Positions 1 through 6,533 are shown, counted from the stretch's first letter. The stretch: DNA of 11,385 nucleotides from Bacteroidota bacterium (GCA_030824295.1 JAVBYA010000451.1:1-11385); one strand, 5' to 3'. The notes: generated by a model not told the origin, from the letters alone. Program-made: numbers and translations.

Positions 1-23
1 CAGCCGAGTAACACAGGCAGTCA

Positions 24-58
24 CAAGGGATAGCGTTCGCTATCCCTTGCTCTTTTCT
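24..58 (+). terminator. Rho-independent terminator of an upstream gene
   Basis: A perfect 11-bp stem (24-34 CAAGGGATAGC pairing with 39-49 GCTATCCCTTG) closes a GTTC loop and is followed by the pyrimidine-rich run CTCTTTTCT. This is a textbook intrinsic terminator. It must serve a plus-strand gene that ends before the window, because engB starts 40 bases downstream. It also argues against a TTG start at 47 for engB, since that codon lies inside the stem. Confidence 0.85.
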
Positions 59-88
59 CGTGAACCACCATTTCTGTGTGCTGTGAGT

Positions 89-718
89 ATGAAGATTACT
101 ACCGTTGATTTTGTTGTTGGCGTTGCGAACTTGAAACAACTCCCGAAGACGAACCTCCCAGAAATCATCTTCATCGGCCGTTCCAACGTCGGCAAATCCT
201 CGCTCCTCAATAAACTCTGTAACCGCAAGAACATCGCCCGCGTCAGTGCTACGCCGGGGAAGACCCGCGAACTCAACTATTACCTGATCAACAAAGAGCT
301 CTATTTCGTCGATCTGCCGGGGTACGGCTACGCGAAGGTCGCCGAACATGTGAAGGCCGGCTGGACGCAGATGATCGAAGAGTTCTTCCACACGCGCCGT
401 CAGATCGCACTCGCCATCCAGATCGTTGATGCCCGCTTGGGCCCGACCGAACTGGATAATACCATGATGGGATGGCTGGACTTCTACAAGGTCCCGTTCC
501 TGCTGATCCTCACAAAAGCGGATAAGCTCCCCAAGAACAAGCTCATCACCCAGATGAACACCATCGGCGCCCAGCTGAGCAAGTACAATCATTTGGTCGG
601 CATCCAGCCGTTCTCCGCCGTTTCCGGCGACGGACGCATCGAGTTGCTGAAGACCATCGACCGGCAGATCGAGGAGAAGGAACTCCCTTCCTCCAAACTC
701 GTCACCGCGGTCGCGTAA
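89..718 (+). CDS. engB: EngB/YihA/YsxC-family ribosome-biogenesis GTP-binding protein
   Basis: 209-residue cytoplasmic TRAFAC-class GTPase of the EngB family, known to be needed for assembly of the large ribosomal subunit. All G motifs are visible: G1 P-loop GRSNVGKSS (30-38), the TPGKTR switch I region (55-60), G3 DLPGYG (75-80), G4 TKAD (142-145) and G5 SAVSG (176-180). The length matches the usual ~200 residues. I chose ATG 89 because MKITTVDF resembles the family's N-terminus. The same frame extends upstream to a TTG at 47, but that codon is inside the preceding terminator stem and the added residues are not family-like; GTG 83 is a further alternative. No strong ribosome site precedes ATG 89. 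An 82-base gap with only a weak 5-bp hairpin (727-739) separates it from the aminotransferase gene, so read-through transcription is possible. Confidence 0.95.
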   Translation: MKITTVDFVVGVANLKQLPKTNLPEIIFIGRSNVGKSSLLNKLCNRKNIARVSATPGKTRELNYYLINKELYFVDLPGYGYAKVAEHVKAGWTQMIEEFFHTRRQIALAIQIVDARLGPTELDNTMMGWLDFYKVPFLLILTKADKLPKNKLITQMNTIGAQLSKYNHLVGIQPFSAVSGDGRIELLKTIDRQIEEKELPSSKLVTAVA

Positions 719-800
719 CAAACACCCCGGCACCGCCGGACCGTTTCATCATTCCGCTCCCTGCATTCACACCGTCATCTATCGTGAGGAGAACTATCGT

Positions 801-1937
801 ATGAAAAAGCGCTTGTTTACCCCCGGACCGACCCCTATTCCTGAAACCGTCATGCTGAAGATGGCGGAACCGATTATCCATCACCGCAATCCGGAATTCA
901 ATGAGATCCTGACCCGTGTCAATAAGAACCTGCAATACCTGTTCCAGACGGAGCAACCGGTCCTGACGCTCACGTGCTCCGGTACCGGCGGTGTCGAGGC
1001 AACGTTCGTCAGTCTGTTCTCCCCCGGCGATACCATCATCGCCGCAAACGGCGGTAAGTTCGGTGAACGCTGGGTGAAGATGCCGAAGGTCTACGGTATG
1101 AACGTTGTCGAGATCAAAGTAGAGTGGGGGAAAGCCCCGACCGAAGAACAGGTGCTTGCGGCACTGAAGGCGAACCCGGATACGAAGGCTGTCTACCTGG
1201 TGCATTCAGAGACATCCACCGGTGCGGCCACCGATGTGAAATCCCTCGCCAAACTGATCCGTGAGAACTCCAATGCACTCGTCTGTGTGGACGGTATCAC
1301 CGCTGTCGGTGCCCATGAAGTGCGGTTCGATGAGTGGGGTATCGATGTGTGTGTTACCGGTTCACAAAAAGGTCTCATGATCCCTCCGGGGCTGGCCTTT
1401 GTCGCTGTCAGCAAGCGTGCGGTAGAAGCAATGAACAGCTCCAAACTTCCCAAGTTCTATTTCGATCTGAAGAAAGCGCTGAAATCGTACGCGGACAACG
1501 ATACTCCGTGGACGCCGGCCGTATCACTCGTCGTCGGTGTGGATGCCGCGCTTCAGAAGATCCGCGAGGAAGGGATCGAGAATGTATGGGCGCGTCATCG
1601 CCGCCTTGCCAATGCCATCCGTGCCGGTGTGGTCGGTGCTGGTCTGAAGCTCTTCTCCGAGTTCCCCTCGTTTGCCGTCACACCCGTCTGGGTCCCGGAA
1701 GGTGTCGAGTGGAAGCAGTTCAATAAGATCCTCAAAGGGAAATACGGCATCACCATCGCCGGCGGACAGGATGATTTCACAGGCAAGATCTTCCGCATCT
1801 CCCATCTGGGATACTATGATGAACTGGACATGATCACGATGATCGGTGCGCTGGAAATGACGCTGAAAGAATGCGGCCATGTGTTCGAAATGGGTTCCGG
1901 CGTTAAGGCTACACTGAACGCATTAATGGCGAAATAA
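801..1937 (+). CDS. Class V PLP-dependent aminotransferase (alanine-glyoxylate/serine-pyruvate type; probable phosphoserine aminotransferase)
   Basis: 378-residue fold-type I, class V aminotransferase of the alanine-glyoxylate/serine-pyruvate family. Visible landmarks are the N-terminal substrate-loop motif PGPTPIP (9-14 region), the cofactor phosphate-binding loop GTGG (61-64), HSETSTG (135-141), the aspartate that contacts the PLP ring nitrogen in VDGITAVG (D164), the Schiff-base lysine in TGSQKGL (K190), and the C-terminal FRISHLG (331-337), whose arginine binds the substrate carboxylate. The ribosome site GAGGAGA (786-792) sits 8 bases before ATG 801. The gene lies 54-66 bases upstream of serA and the window has no canonical serC. 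I therefore infer that it transaminates 3-phosphohydroxypyruvate to phosphoserine, the second step of serine synthesis. Sequence alone cannot exclude alanine- or serine-glyoxylate transamination, which is the family name most pipelines would give it. Confidence 0.9.
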   Translation: MKKRLFTPGPTPIPETVMLKMAEPIIHHRNPEFNEILTRVNKNLQYLFQTEQPVLTLTCSGTGGVEATFVSLFSPGDTIIAANGGKFGERWVKMPKVYGMNVVEIKVEWGKAPTEEQVLAALKANPDTKAVYLVHSETSTGAATDVKSLAKLIRENSNALVCVDGITAVGAHEVRFDEWGIDVCVTGSQKGLMIPPGLAFVAVSKRAVEAMNSSKLPKFYFDLKKALKSYADNDTPWTPAVSLVVGVDAALQKIREEGIENVWARHRRLANAIRAGVVGAGLKLFSEFPSFAVTPVWVPEGVEWKQFNKILKGKYGITIAGGQDDFTGKIFRISHLGYYDELDMITMIGALEMTLKECGHVFEMGSGVKATLNALMAK

Positions 1938-1962
1938 TCCTTCCTCATCACGAACTCGGATC

Positions 1963-1980
1963 CCCCCGGTTCACCGGGGG
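1963..1980 (+). other. GC-rich intergenic hairpin just upstream of serA
   Basis: A perfect 7-bp stem, CCCCCGG (1963-1969) with CCGGGGG (1974-1980), closes a TTCA loop. It is not followed by a T-tract (ACCTCTAAATT follows), so it is a poor intrinsic terminator. Its 3' arm ends 11 bases before ATG 1992 and 23 before ATG 2004. The arms are identical to those of the terminator after serA. It may stabilise the upstream message, dampen read-through, or limit ribosome access to serA. Confidence 0.6.
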
Positions 1981-2003
1981 ACCTCTAAATTATGGATGGT
2001 ACT

Positions 2004-3581
2004 ATGAAGATTCTCATCACCGATCCAATTGAACAAAGTTGTGTGGACATTCTGACCCGCGAAGGGTTTCATGTTGACCTCAAACCGGGACTACCGGCCG
2101 AGGAGATCAAAGCCATCATCCACGAATATGCCGCATTGGTGGTACGAAGCGGAACAAAGGTCACGGCGGACATCATAGAAAAAGCGACATCCATGAAAGT
2201 GATCGGACGGGCCGGCGCCGGGGTCGATAACATCGATTCCGCGGCAGCATCCCGCAAAGGGATCATCGTCATGAACACTCCGGGCGGCAATACACTGTCG
2301 ACGGCAGAACATACGTTCTCCATGCTGATGGCTGTCGCACGGAACATCCCGAATGCACATGCAAGCCTGGTCGCAGGCCGCTGGGACAGGAAGAAATTCA
2401 TGGGCACCGAACTGTACGGGAAGACCCTCGGTATCGTCGGCATGGGCAAGATCGGCCGTGAGGTCGCTCTTCGTGCACAGGCATTCGGTATGACCACGAT
2501 CGGATTCGATCCGGTGCTCGGGCCGGAGGTCGGCGCAAAGATGAATGTGGAGTTGGTACCGCTCGAGGAGATCTACCGCCGTTCTGATTTCATCACCGTA
2601 CATACGCCGCTGAGCGATGAGACGCGCGGATTGCTGAATGATGAATCGATCGCAAAATGCAAGAAGGGTGTCCGCCTGATCAACTGTGCACGGGGCGGCA
2701 TCATCGATGAAGCGGCATTGCTGAAAGCGCTGGACAGCGGCCAGGTGGCCGGTGCAGCGCTGGACGTGTTCGTAGAGGAACCGCCGAAAGATTTCACTCT
2801 GGCAAAGCATCCCAAAGTAGTGGCGACACCTCATCTCGGTGCATCGACGGAAGAAGCACAGGAGAAAGTGGCTATCCAGATCGCAGAACAGATCGCCGAT
2901 GCACTGAAGGACCGTGGTATCGTCGGCGCAGTGAACGCTGCTGCGTTGCAGGCCGGCGTACCGAACGAGATCAAACCGTACCTTCTGCTCGCAGAAAAGC
3001 TCGGTGCGCTGCAGGCGCAAGTGATGAAAGGTCAGCTCAAAGAACTTTCCGTGGAACTCACAGGAGAATTGCTGCAGAAACACTCAGAGCTGATCAAAGC
3101 CGGTGTCCTGCGCGGACTGTTCTCGAAACTGATGAGTCAGCCGGTCAATTACATCAACGCACCGGTCCTGGCACAATCCATGGGCGTCCGCATCAGTGAG
3201 AAGCGAACGACCGATTCGAACGATTATGCCAATCTGCTCACCATCGGATATGTGAGCGATGCAGAGCAGCGCACATTCGCCGGAACGGTATTCGGCGGCA
3301 AGCATCTCAAGTTCGTCCGATTGGATAAGTACTCGATCGAAGGGACGCCGGAAGGGACCTTCCTCTATTATACGAACATCGATCGGCCCGGTATGCTGGC
3401 AAAGGTCGGCACACTTCTGGCAGAAGCGAACATCAATATTGCAGGACTGTCGTTAGGCCGATCGGGGATCGGCGAACGGGCACTGACGGTCATCAACGTC
3501 GATTCTCCCATTCCGGAATCCGTGCTGCAAAAGGTCGCGGCTCTGGACGGCGTGTTCAATGCAAAGGTGGTCGTGCTGTAA
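2004..3581 (+). CDS. serA: D-3-phosphoglycerate dehydrogenase with C-terminal ACT domain
   Basis: 525-residue enzyme for the first committed step of serine synthesis, NAD-dependent oxidation of 3-phosphoglycerate to 3-phosphohydroxypyruvate. Numbered from ATG 2004: N-terminal substrate-domain half 1-95; Rossmann motif GMGKIG (146-151) with acidic D169 in GFDP; catalytic triad R230 in CARGG, E259 in EEPP and H277 in TPHLGAST; an intervening allosteric-substrate-binding-like region about 315-445; and an ACT domain from about 452 beginning FLYYTNIDRPGMLA and ending at the stop. This is the long form, like the Bacillus or Mycobacterium enzyme, and ACT domains of this kind usually give serine feedback control. 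ATG 2004 (MKILITDPI) matches the family start; in-frame ATG 1992 would add MDGT. Neither start has a strong ribosome site. Together with the preceding aminotransferase it covers two of the three serine-pathway steps; serB is not here. Confidence 0.95.
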   Translation: MKILITDPIEQSCVDILTREGFHVDLKPGLPAEEIKAIIHEYAALVVRSGTKVTADIIEKATSMKVIGRAGAGVDNIDSAAASRKGIIVMNTPGGNTLSTAEHTFSMLMAVARNIPNAHASLVAGRWDRKKFMGTELYGKTLGIVGMGKIGREVALRAQAFGMTTIGFDPVLGPEVGAKMNVELVPLEEIYRRSDFITVHTPLSDETRGLLNDESIAKCKKGVRLINCARGGIIDEAALLKALDSGQVAGAALDVFVEEPPKDFTLAKHPKVVATPHLGASTEEAQEKVAIQIAEQIADALKDRGIVGAVNAAALQAGVPNEIKPYLLLAEKLGALQAQVMKGQLKELSVELTGELLQKHSELIKAGVLRGLFSKLMSQPVNYINAPVLAQSMGVRISEKRTTDSNDYANLLTIGYVSDAEQRTFAGTVFGGKHLKFVRLDKYSIEGTPEGTFLYYTNIDRPGMLAKVGTLLAEANINIAGLSLGRSGIGERALTVINVDSPIPESVLQKVAALDGVFNAKVVVL

Positions 3582-3607
3582 GAGGATGGAAGAAAGGCAA
3601 CACCGAG

Positions 3608-3636
3608 CCCCCGGGAGACCGGGGGTTTCGTATTTT
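3608..3636 (+). terminator. Rho-independent terminator after serA
   Basis: CCCCCGG (3608-3614), a GAGA tetraloop of GNRA type, and CCGGGGG (3619-3625), followed by TTTCGTATTTT. It lies 26 bases after the serA stop. The T-rich tail overlaps the stop codon (3635-3637) of the convergent response-regulator gene, so this short junction serves both converging units. On the minus strand the sequence after the hairpin has no T-run, so termination there would be weaker. Confidence 0.85.
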
Positions 3637-4402
3637 AAAGCGGCTTTCCAAGGACACTCGTGAAGTTATCACGGTAACCGCGGCTCAGAATGAGCGTCGT
3701 ATTGTTCATCAATGTTACGGTGTACTCGCCGTTGAAGTACGGCTGCAGTTCTTTGATCTTGTTGATATTGATGATCGTGCTGCGGTGGATACGGATGAAG
3801 AATCGCGGGTCCAGCTGCTCTTCCAGATTGTTCATCGTCTCACGCAGCAGATGTGTCTCCGGGCCGGCATGGAGTTTCACGTAATTCCCCGCCGCTTCCA
3901 TCCAATCGATCTCCTCCGTCCGCAGGAAGATGATCCTGCCGTTCGTTTTCACGATCAAGCGGTCCAGCGTTGCGGCAGGTCGTTTCAACGACTGCAGCAG
4001 CGCGGTGATCTGCTCGGCGGTGATGTCAGGTGTAGGGCGGGCAGCGATGGCAGTGCGGGCATGTTCTACAGCGGACCGGAACCGGTCGCGGTCATACGGT
4101 TTCAATAAATAGTCCAATGCGTGGAACTCGAAAGCCCGCAGAGCGAATTCATCGTACGCAGTGATGAATATGATCCCGGGAAGCCGATCCGGTGGAAGCC
4201 GTTGCAGGAGTTCAAATCCGCTCACTTCCGGCATCTGGATGTCCAGGAACATCAGATCCGGTGTCAAGCGGAGGATGGCGTCCAACGCTTCCTGACCATT
4301 GGCACAGACCGCAACGATCTCGATATCGGGTTCATCGTTGGCGAAGAGCTGAACTTTTTCGCGGGCGAGAGGTTCATCATCCACGATGATCGCACGGATC
4401 AT
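3635..4402 (-). CDS. LytTR-family two-component response regulator
   Basis: 255-residue cytoplasmic DNA-binding response regulator of the LytR/AlgR class. The receiver domain (about 2-120) has the acidic pair D8-D9 in IIVDDEP, phospho-acceptor D54 in FLDIQMP, T81 in ITAYDEF and K101 in LLKPYD. The LytTR DNA-binding domain covers about 147-251, with the characteristic RIHRSTIININKI and YTVTL strands. ATG 4402 is preferred because GGAG stands 6 bases upstream and MIRAIIVDDEP is the usual family start; in-frame ATG 4414 (adding MEQH) has no ribosome site. It is the last gene of the minus-strand operon, downstream of the LytS-type kinase that should phosphorylate it. LytTR proteins typically bind pairs of 9-bp direct repeats about 12 bp apart, and such a repeat occurs upstream of this operon at 6332-6361. 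Confidence 0.93.
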   Translation of the reverse strand: MIRAIIVDDEPLAREKVQLFANDEPDIEIVAVCANGQEALDAILRLTPDLMFLDIQMPEVSGFELLQRLPPDRLPGIIFITAYDEFALRAFEFHALDYLLKPYDRDRFRSAVEHARTAIAARPTPDITAEQITALLQSLKRPAATLDRLIVKTNGRIIFLRTEEIDWMEAAGNYVKLHAGPETHLLRETMNNLEEQLDPRFFIRIHRSTIININKIKELQPYFNGEYTVTLMNNTTLILSRGYRDNFTSVLGKPL

Positions 4403-4424
4403 GTGCTGCTCCATTGTGTGAGGG

Positions 4425-4446
4425 TGGTCGACCAGTTGACGGTCAA
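4425..4446. promoter_or_regulatory. Adjacent palindromes upstream of the response-regulator gene
   Basis: Two palindromes lie side by side in the 93-base gap between the small membrane gene and the response-regulator gene: the perfect 10-mer TGGTCGACCA (4425-4434) and TTGACGGTCAA (4436-4446, 5-bp arms around one base). They could be operator-like DNA sites or small RNA stems. The 8-bp core GGTCGACC recurs at 4598-4605. No convincing minus-strand promoter was found in this gap. Confidence 0.3.
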
Positions 4447-4495
4447 TGCCGGAAGGAGATATGGACGGAGAGGGTGCATACGTGGCGCTGTTTGT

Positions 4496-4627
4496 TCAAT
4501 GGATCATTGCATGGATCCAGTGTCCGAACGAAATTTCGCCCTTCACTATGGCGATGATCGACACGGCGATGATGAGAGGCAGGAGGATCTTGAATGCGGT
4601 CGACCGCGAGAAGTGCTTCTTATCCAT
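4496..4627 (-). CDS. Small single-span membrane protein (43 residues) between kinase and response regulator
   Basis: I do not recognise this gene. The 43-residue product has a basic N-terminus (MDKKHFSRST), one hydrophobic span at about residues 11-28 (FKILLPLIIAVSIIAIV) and a short C-terminal tail, KGEISFGHWIHAMIH, with three histidines and an FGHW motif. The positive-inside rule predicts that the N-terminus is cytoplasmic and the tail is outside or periplasmic. The start at 4627 is strongly supported by AAGGAG followed by AATCA before the ATG on the minus strand. The frame extends upstream to 4726, but that part is not protein-like and has no ribosome site. It sits 111 bases after the kinase and 93 bases before the response regulator on the same strand, so it is probably co-transcribed. 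By position it could modulate the kinase, but that is inference only. Confidence 0.72.
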   Translation of the reverse strand: MDKKHFSRSTAFKILLPLIIAVSIIAIVKGEISFGHWIHAMIH

Positions 4628-4648
4628 TGATTCTCCTTTTTTCCATGG

Positions 4649-4733
4649 GATCGATGTTGCTGCCGGCTGACAATTCTTCCTGGAGTTAACGGACCATTCC
4701 CATGCATGACGCGGAATGGTGTTCACATCGATC
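4649..4733 (-). other. Structured intercistronic RNA between kinase and small membrane gene
   Basis: Two nested inverted repeats fill most of the 111-base gap. The outer arms are GATCGATGT (4649-4657) and ACATCGATC (4725-4733), 9 bp and perfect. The inner arms are ACCATTCC (4693-4700) and GGAATGGT (4713-4720), 8 bp and perfect, around a 12-base loop that contains the palindrome CATGCATG. On the minus-strand transcript the element starts 5 bases after the kinase stop and ends shortly before the AAGGAG ribosome site of the small gene. It could set relative expression by processing or translation control. No T-tract follows the inner hairpin, so it is not an obvious terminator. Confidence 0.5.
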
Positions 4734-4738
4734 GGAAT

Positions 4739-5893
4739 TCAATCCGTGAGCATACGGTAGGGGATGGAAAGAGTTGCACGTAATCCGCCGTTCTCCTTGT
4801 TGGAGAAGGTGAGAGAGTAGTTCTGGCCGTATAATATAGAGAGCCGGTCGAGGGTATTCTTGATCCCGTAGCCCTTGGTTAGGTTTTGCTCCAATGGGGC
4901 AGTGAAACCGGGGCCGTCATCCTCTATCTGCAGGAAGAGTTTTTCGGCGACCCGCCAGGAGGAGGCAATGACCGTTCCCGTCCTGCTGTGCGGGGCAACG
5001 CCGTGTTTGATCGCATTCTCCAGCAGAGGCTGTGCCATCATGCACGGTACCAGAGCATCGAGTGTGTCGGGCTGGAAATTGGTCTTAACGATCAATCGGT
5101 CTCCCATGCGTGTCTTCTCAATGAGCAAGTACCGTTCAATGAATGCGATATCATCCTTCAACGGGACCTCCGGAACATTCATCCGCTCCAGCGAGATCCG
5201 CAGCAGGTCGCCGAGGTACGTCAGCATCTTATCGGCCTGGTCTACGCTGGAATACATCAACGATGAGATGCCGTTGAGTGTGTTGAAAAGGAAATGCGGC
5301 TGAAGCTGCTGATGAAGCGTTCGTATCTGTGCTTCCTTCAACTGAACTTCCAGCTGGGAAGCGCGCAGCTCACGTTCAGAGAACTTCCTGAAATAGTCGA
5401 ATGCAAAATGGATGGCGATGATGATGCTGTAATAGAGAAGTCGGTACACATGATTGACGCGGGATAATGACGATATCACGTAATCAAGGTACGACACATC
5501 TGCCATCTTTTCGAAGATGCCCGAATACATCCACGGGATCAGAGAATGGATACCATAGATGTAGGAGATATAAATGGGGATGTGGATGAAGGTGAAGAAG
5601 ATCCCGGCGGCAAAGTGCATTCCAACGGTGACGATGAACGGAAGGGAGCGTTTGGATATCCACTCGGCACTCCAGATGATCGCCGGGGTGAGGACCAGCC
5701 AGAGATAAGCAGCAGCCAATCGGTCAACGAGGACGTTGATGACCTCATTCGAGGTTGGGGCCGGTGCAGTGACATCGTATGAATCAGCATAGATCGCCTG
5801 AAAGAAGAATGCGACCCCCAGCATGGTCAGGAATCCGAAATAAAAAAGTAATTCGGTCCGGTATGTCTGCCAATATGTTCGTGTGGTCATCAT
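4739..5893 (-). CDS. LytS/YehU-type membrane sensor histidine kinase
   Basis: 384-residue inner-membrane sensor kinase of the LytS-like His_kinase family. Four hydrophobic spans are visible (about 13-36, 57-79, 84-114 and 149-168), with no recognisable extracytoplasmic sensor domain; the longest loops are about 35-56 and 115-148. A short coiled stretch rich in E, L and Q (172-198) leads to the phospho-acceptor motif QLQPHFLFNTLN, with H200. The ATPase part has the N box QPLLENAIKHGV (288-299), the G1 box DDGPGF (325-330) and the G2 box GYGIKN (341-346). It should phosphorylate the LytTR regulator encoded two genes downstream. Tandem ATGs occur at 5893 and 5890, and neither has a clear ribosome site. 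The gene follows the HTH gene by 58 bases, so translation may depend on operon context. The stimulus is unknown. Confidence 0.93.
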   Translation of the reverse strand: MMTTRTYWQTYRTELLFYFGFLTMLGVAFFFQAIYADSYDVTAPAPTSNEVINVLVDRLAAAYLWLVLTPAIIWSAEWISKRSLPFIVTVGMHFAAGIFFTFIHIPIYISYIYGIHSLIPWMYSGIFEKMADVSYLDYVISSLSRVNHVYRLLYYSIIIAIHFAFDYFRKFSERELRASQLEVQLKEAQIRTLHQQLQPHFLFNTLNGISSLMYSSVDQADKMLTYLGDLLRISLERMNVPEVPLKDDIAFIERYLLIEKTRMGDRLIVKTNFQPDTLDALVPCMMAQPLLENAIKHGVAPHSRTGTVIASSWRVAEKLFLQIEDDGPGFTAPLEQNLTKGYGIKNTLDRLSILYGQNYSLTFSNKENGGLRATLSIPYRMLTD

Positions 5894-5900
5894 GCGGTGG

Positions 5901-5934
5901 TTCGAGCAGAGTCAATGTCACTTTCCTCTGCGAA
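5901..5934 (-). other. Short hairpin between HTH and kinase genes
   Basis: GCAGAG (5906-5911) pairs with CTCTGC (5926-5931). An extra TTCG/CGAA pairing is possible if two bases bulge. The hairpin occupies the middle of the 58-base gap directly upstream of the kinase start, which lacks a ribosome site. It may be a weak intercistronic stem; nothing else was seen in the gap. Confidence 0.3.
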
Positions 5935-5951
5935 GAAAGCAAGTGCAGAAT

Positions 5952-6317
5952 CTATCGGCGTCCATCTGCAAAACGGACATTGTGTGTCTTGGTATTCCCA
6001 AATGCCGGCGGTGCCGGCGGTGTATGCAAAGCGATCGTCCGATGCGGTTGGACATCTTCGGAAACGATGTGGGCCGAAGCCTGACGCTCGTTCGTAAATG
6101 GAGTCTCTCGGCTTGTGAGCAGCCAATTGATATTGCATCCAAGATCGATCAACTTCACCAGCAGCACCGGACCTGGCAGACTCCGGCCGTTAAGATATCC
6201 GGAATACAGCGTTGAAGGATTCATATCGAGTGCTTCGGCGAATTTTTTCATGGTTCCATACCGTTTGTACCCGAAGAGACGCAGGTTTTGAGCGACCTCT
6301 TTTTTGTTGAGTTTCAT
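5952..6317 (-). CDS. Small CI-repressor-like helix-turn-helix regulator
   Basis: 121-residue protein whose N-terminal ~70 residues resemble the phage CI-repressor-type HTH domain: TMKKFAEALDMNPSTLYSGY (22-41), a recognition-helix region around residues 34-42, and the closing LGCNINWLLTSRETP (59-73), which matches the family's usual G-x-x-x-x-WLLTG ending. The C-terminal ~45 residues are polar and proline-rich (HTPPAPPAFG) with no S24 peptidase domain, so it is much shorter than a classical CI repressor. ATG 6317 is preferred because GGGAGGT stands a few bases upstream; the frame extends to 6365, where the start has no ribosome site. It is the first gene of the minus-strand signalling operon and probably an autoregulator. 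No phage genes are nearby, so it looks like a domesticated regulator. Its operator is unknown; the repeats at 6332-6361 are candidates. Confidence 0.8.
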   Translation of the reverse strand: MKLNKKEVAQNLRLFGYKRYGTMKKFAEALDMNPSTLYSGYLNGRSLPGPVLLVKLIDLGCNINWLLTSRETPFTNERQASAHIVSEDVQPHRTIALHTPPAPPAFGNTKTHNVRFADGRR

Positions 6318-6331
6318 ATGTACCTCCCAGC

Positions 6332-6361
6332 TGTTGATTGAAGGACGTTCATTGTTGATTG
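6332..6361. repeat. Perfect 9-bp direct repeat with 12-bp spacer (candidate regulator site)
   Basis: TGTTGATTG occurs at 6332-6340 and 6353-6361, 21 bp apart start to start (two helical turns), with a 12-bp spacer. LytTR regulators such as AgrA and ComE are known to bind paired 9-bp direct repeats with about this spacing, and the GTT-N-A-T core agrees with the second half of the published LytTR consensus. It lies in the leader of the HTH gene, between its ribosome site and the candidate -10. A LytTR autoregulatory site or an HTH operator are both possible. Confidence 0.45.
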
Positions 6362-6365
6362 TCAT

Positions 6366-6394
6366 AGTATACCTATTTCAAAAGGTCCGGAAAA
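6366..6394 (-). promoter_or_regulatory. Candidate sigma-70 promoter of the HTH-kinase operon
   Basis: Reading the minus strand, a good -10 TATACT (6371-6366) is preceded 17 bases upstream by a poor -35 TTTTCC (6394-6389). The predicted start near 6359 would give a leader of about 40 bases before ATG 6317. The weak -35 would suit a regulated promoter. An interrupted palindrome (ATTTCA 6375-6380 with TGAAAT 6406-6411) overlaps the -35. Confidence 0.3.
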
Positions 6395-6533
6395 CGGATT
6401 TGGGATGAAATTGCGGGGAATTGGGACGGAATGCGCTGATTCGTGACAAAATACTGGGACCTCAGGAGGTCTGTGGGGGATAGGGGCAGGTATGAAAACA
6501 CTATATAAAACAAGGGCACACGGAATGTGACGC

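Noticed and set aside
727..739. Short hairpin CCGGC-ACC-GCCGG after engB
   Set aside because: Only 5 bp with no T-run; too weak to call a terminator.
2091..3083. 330-codon open frame on the minus strand
   Set aside because: Antisense to serA across its catalytic domain; the Cys/His-rich composition is typical of a shadow frame.
5883..6215. 110-codon plus-strand frame
   Set aside because: Antisense to the HTH gene and the kinase start; the minus-strand HTH frame has a strong ribosome site and family motifs.
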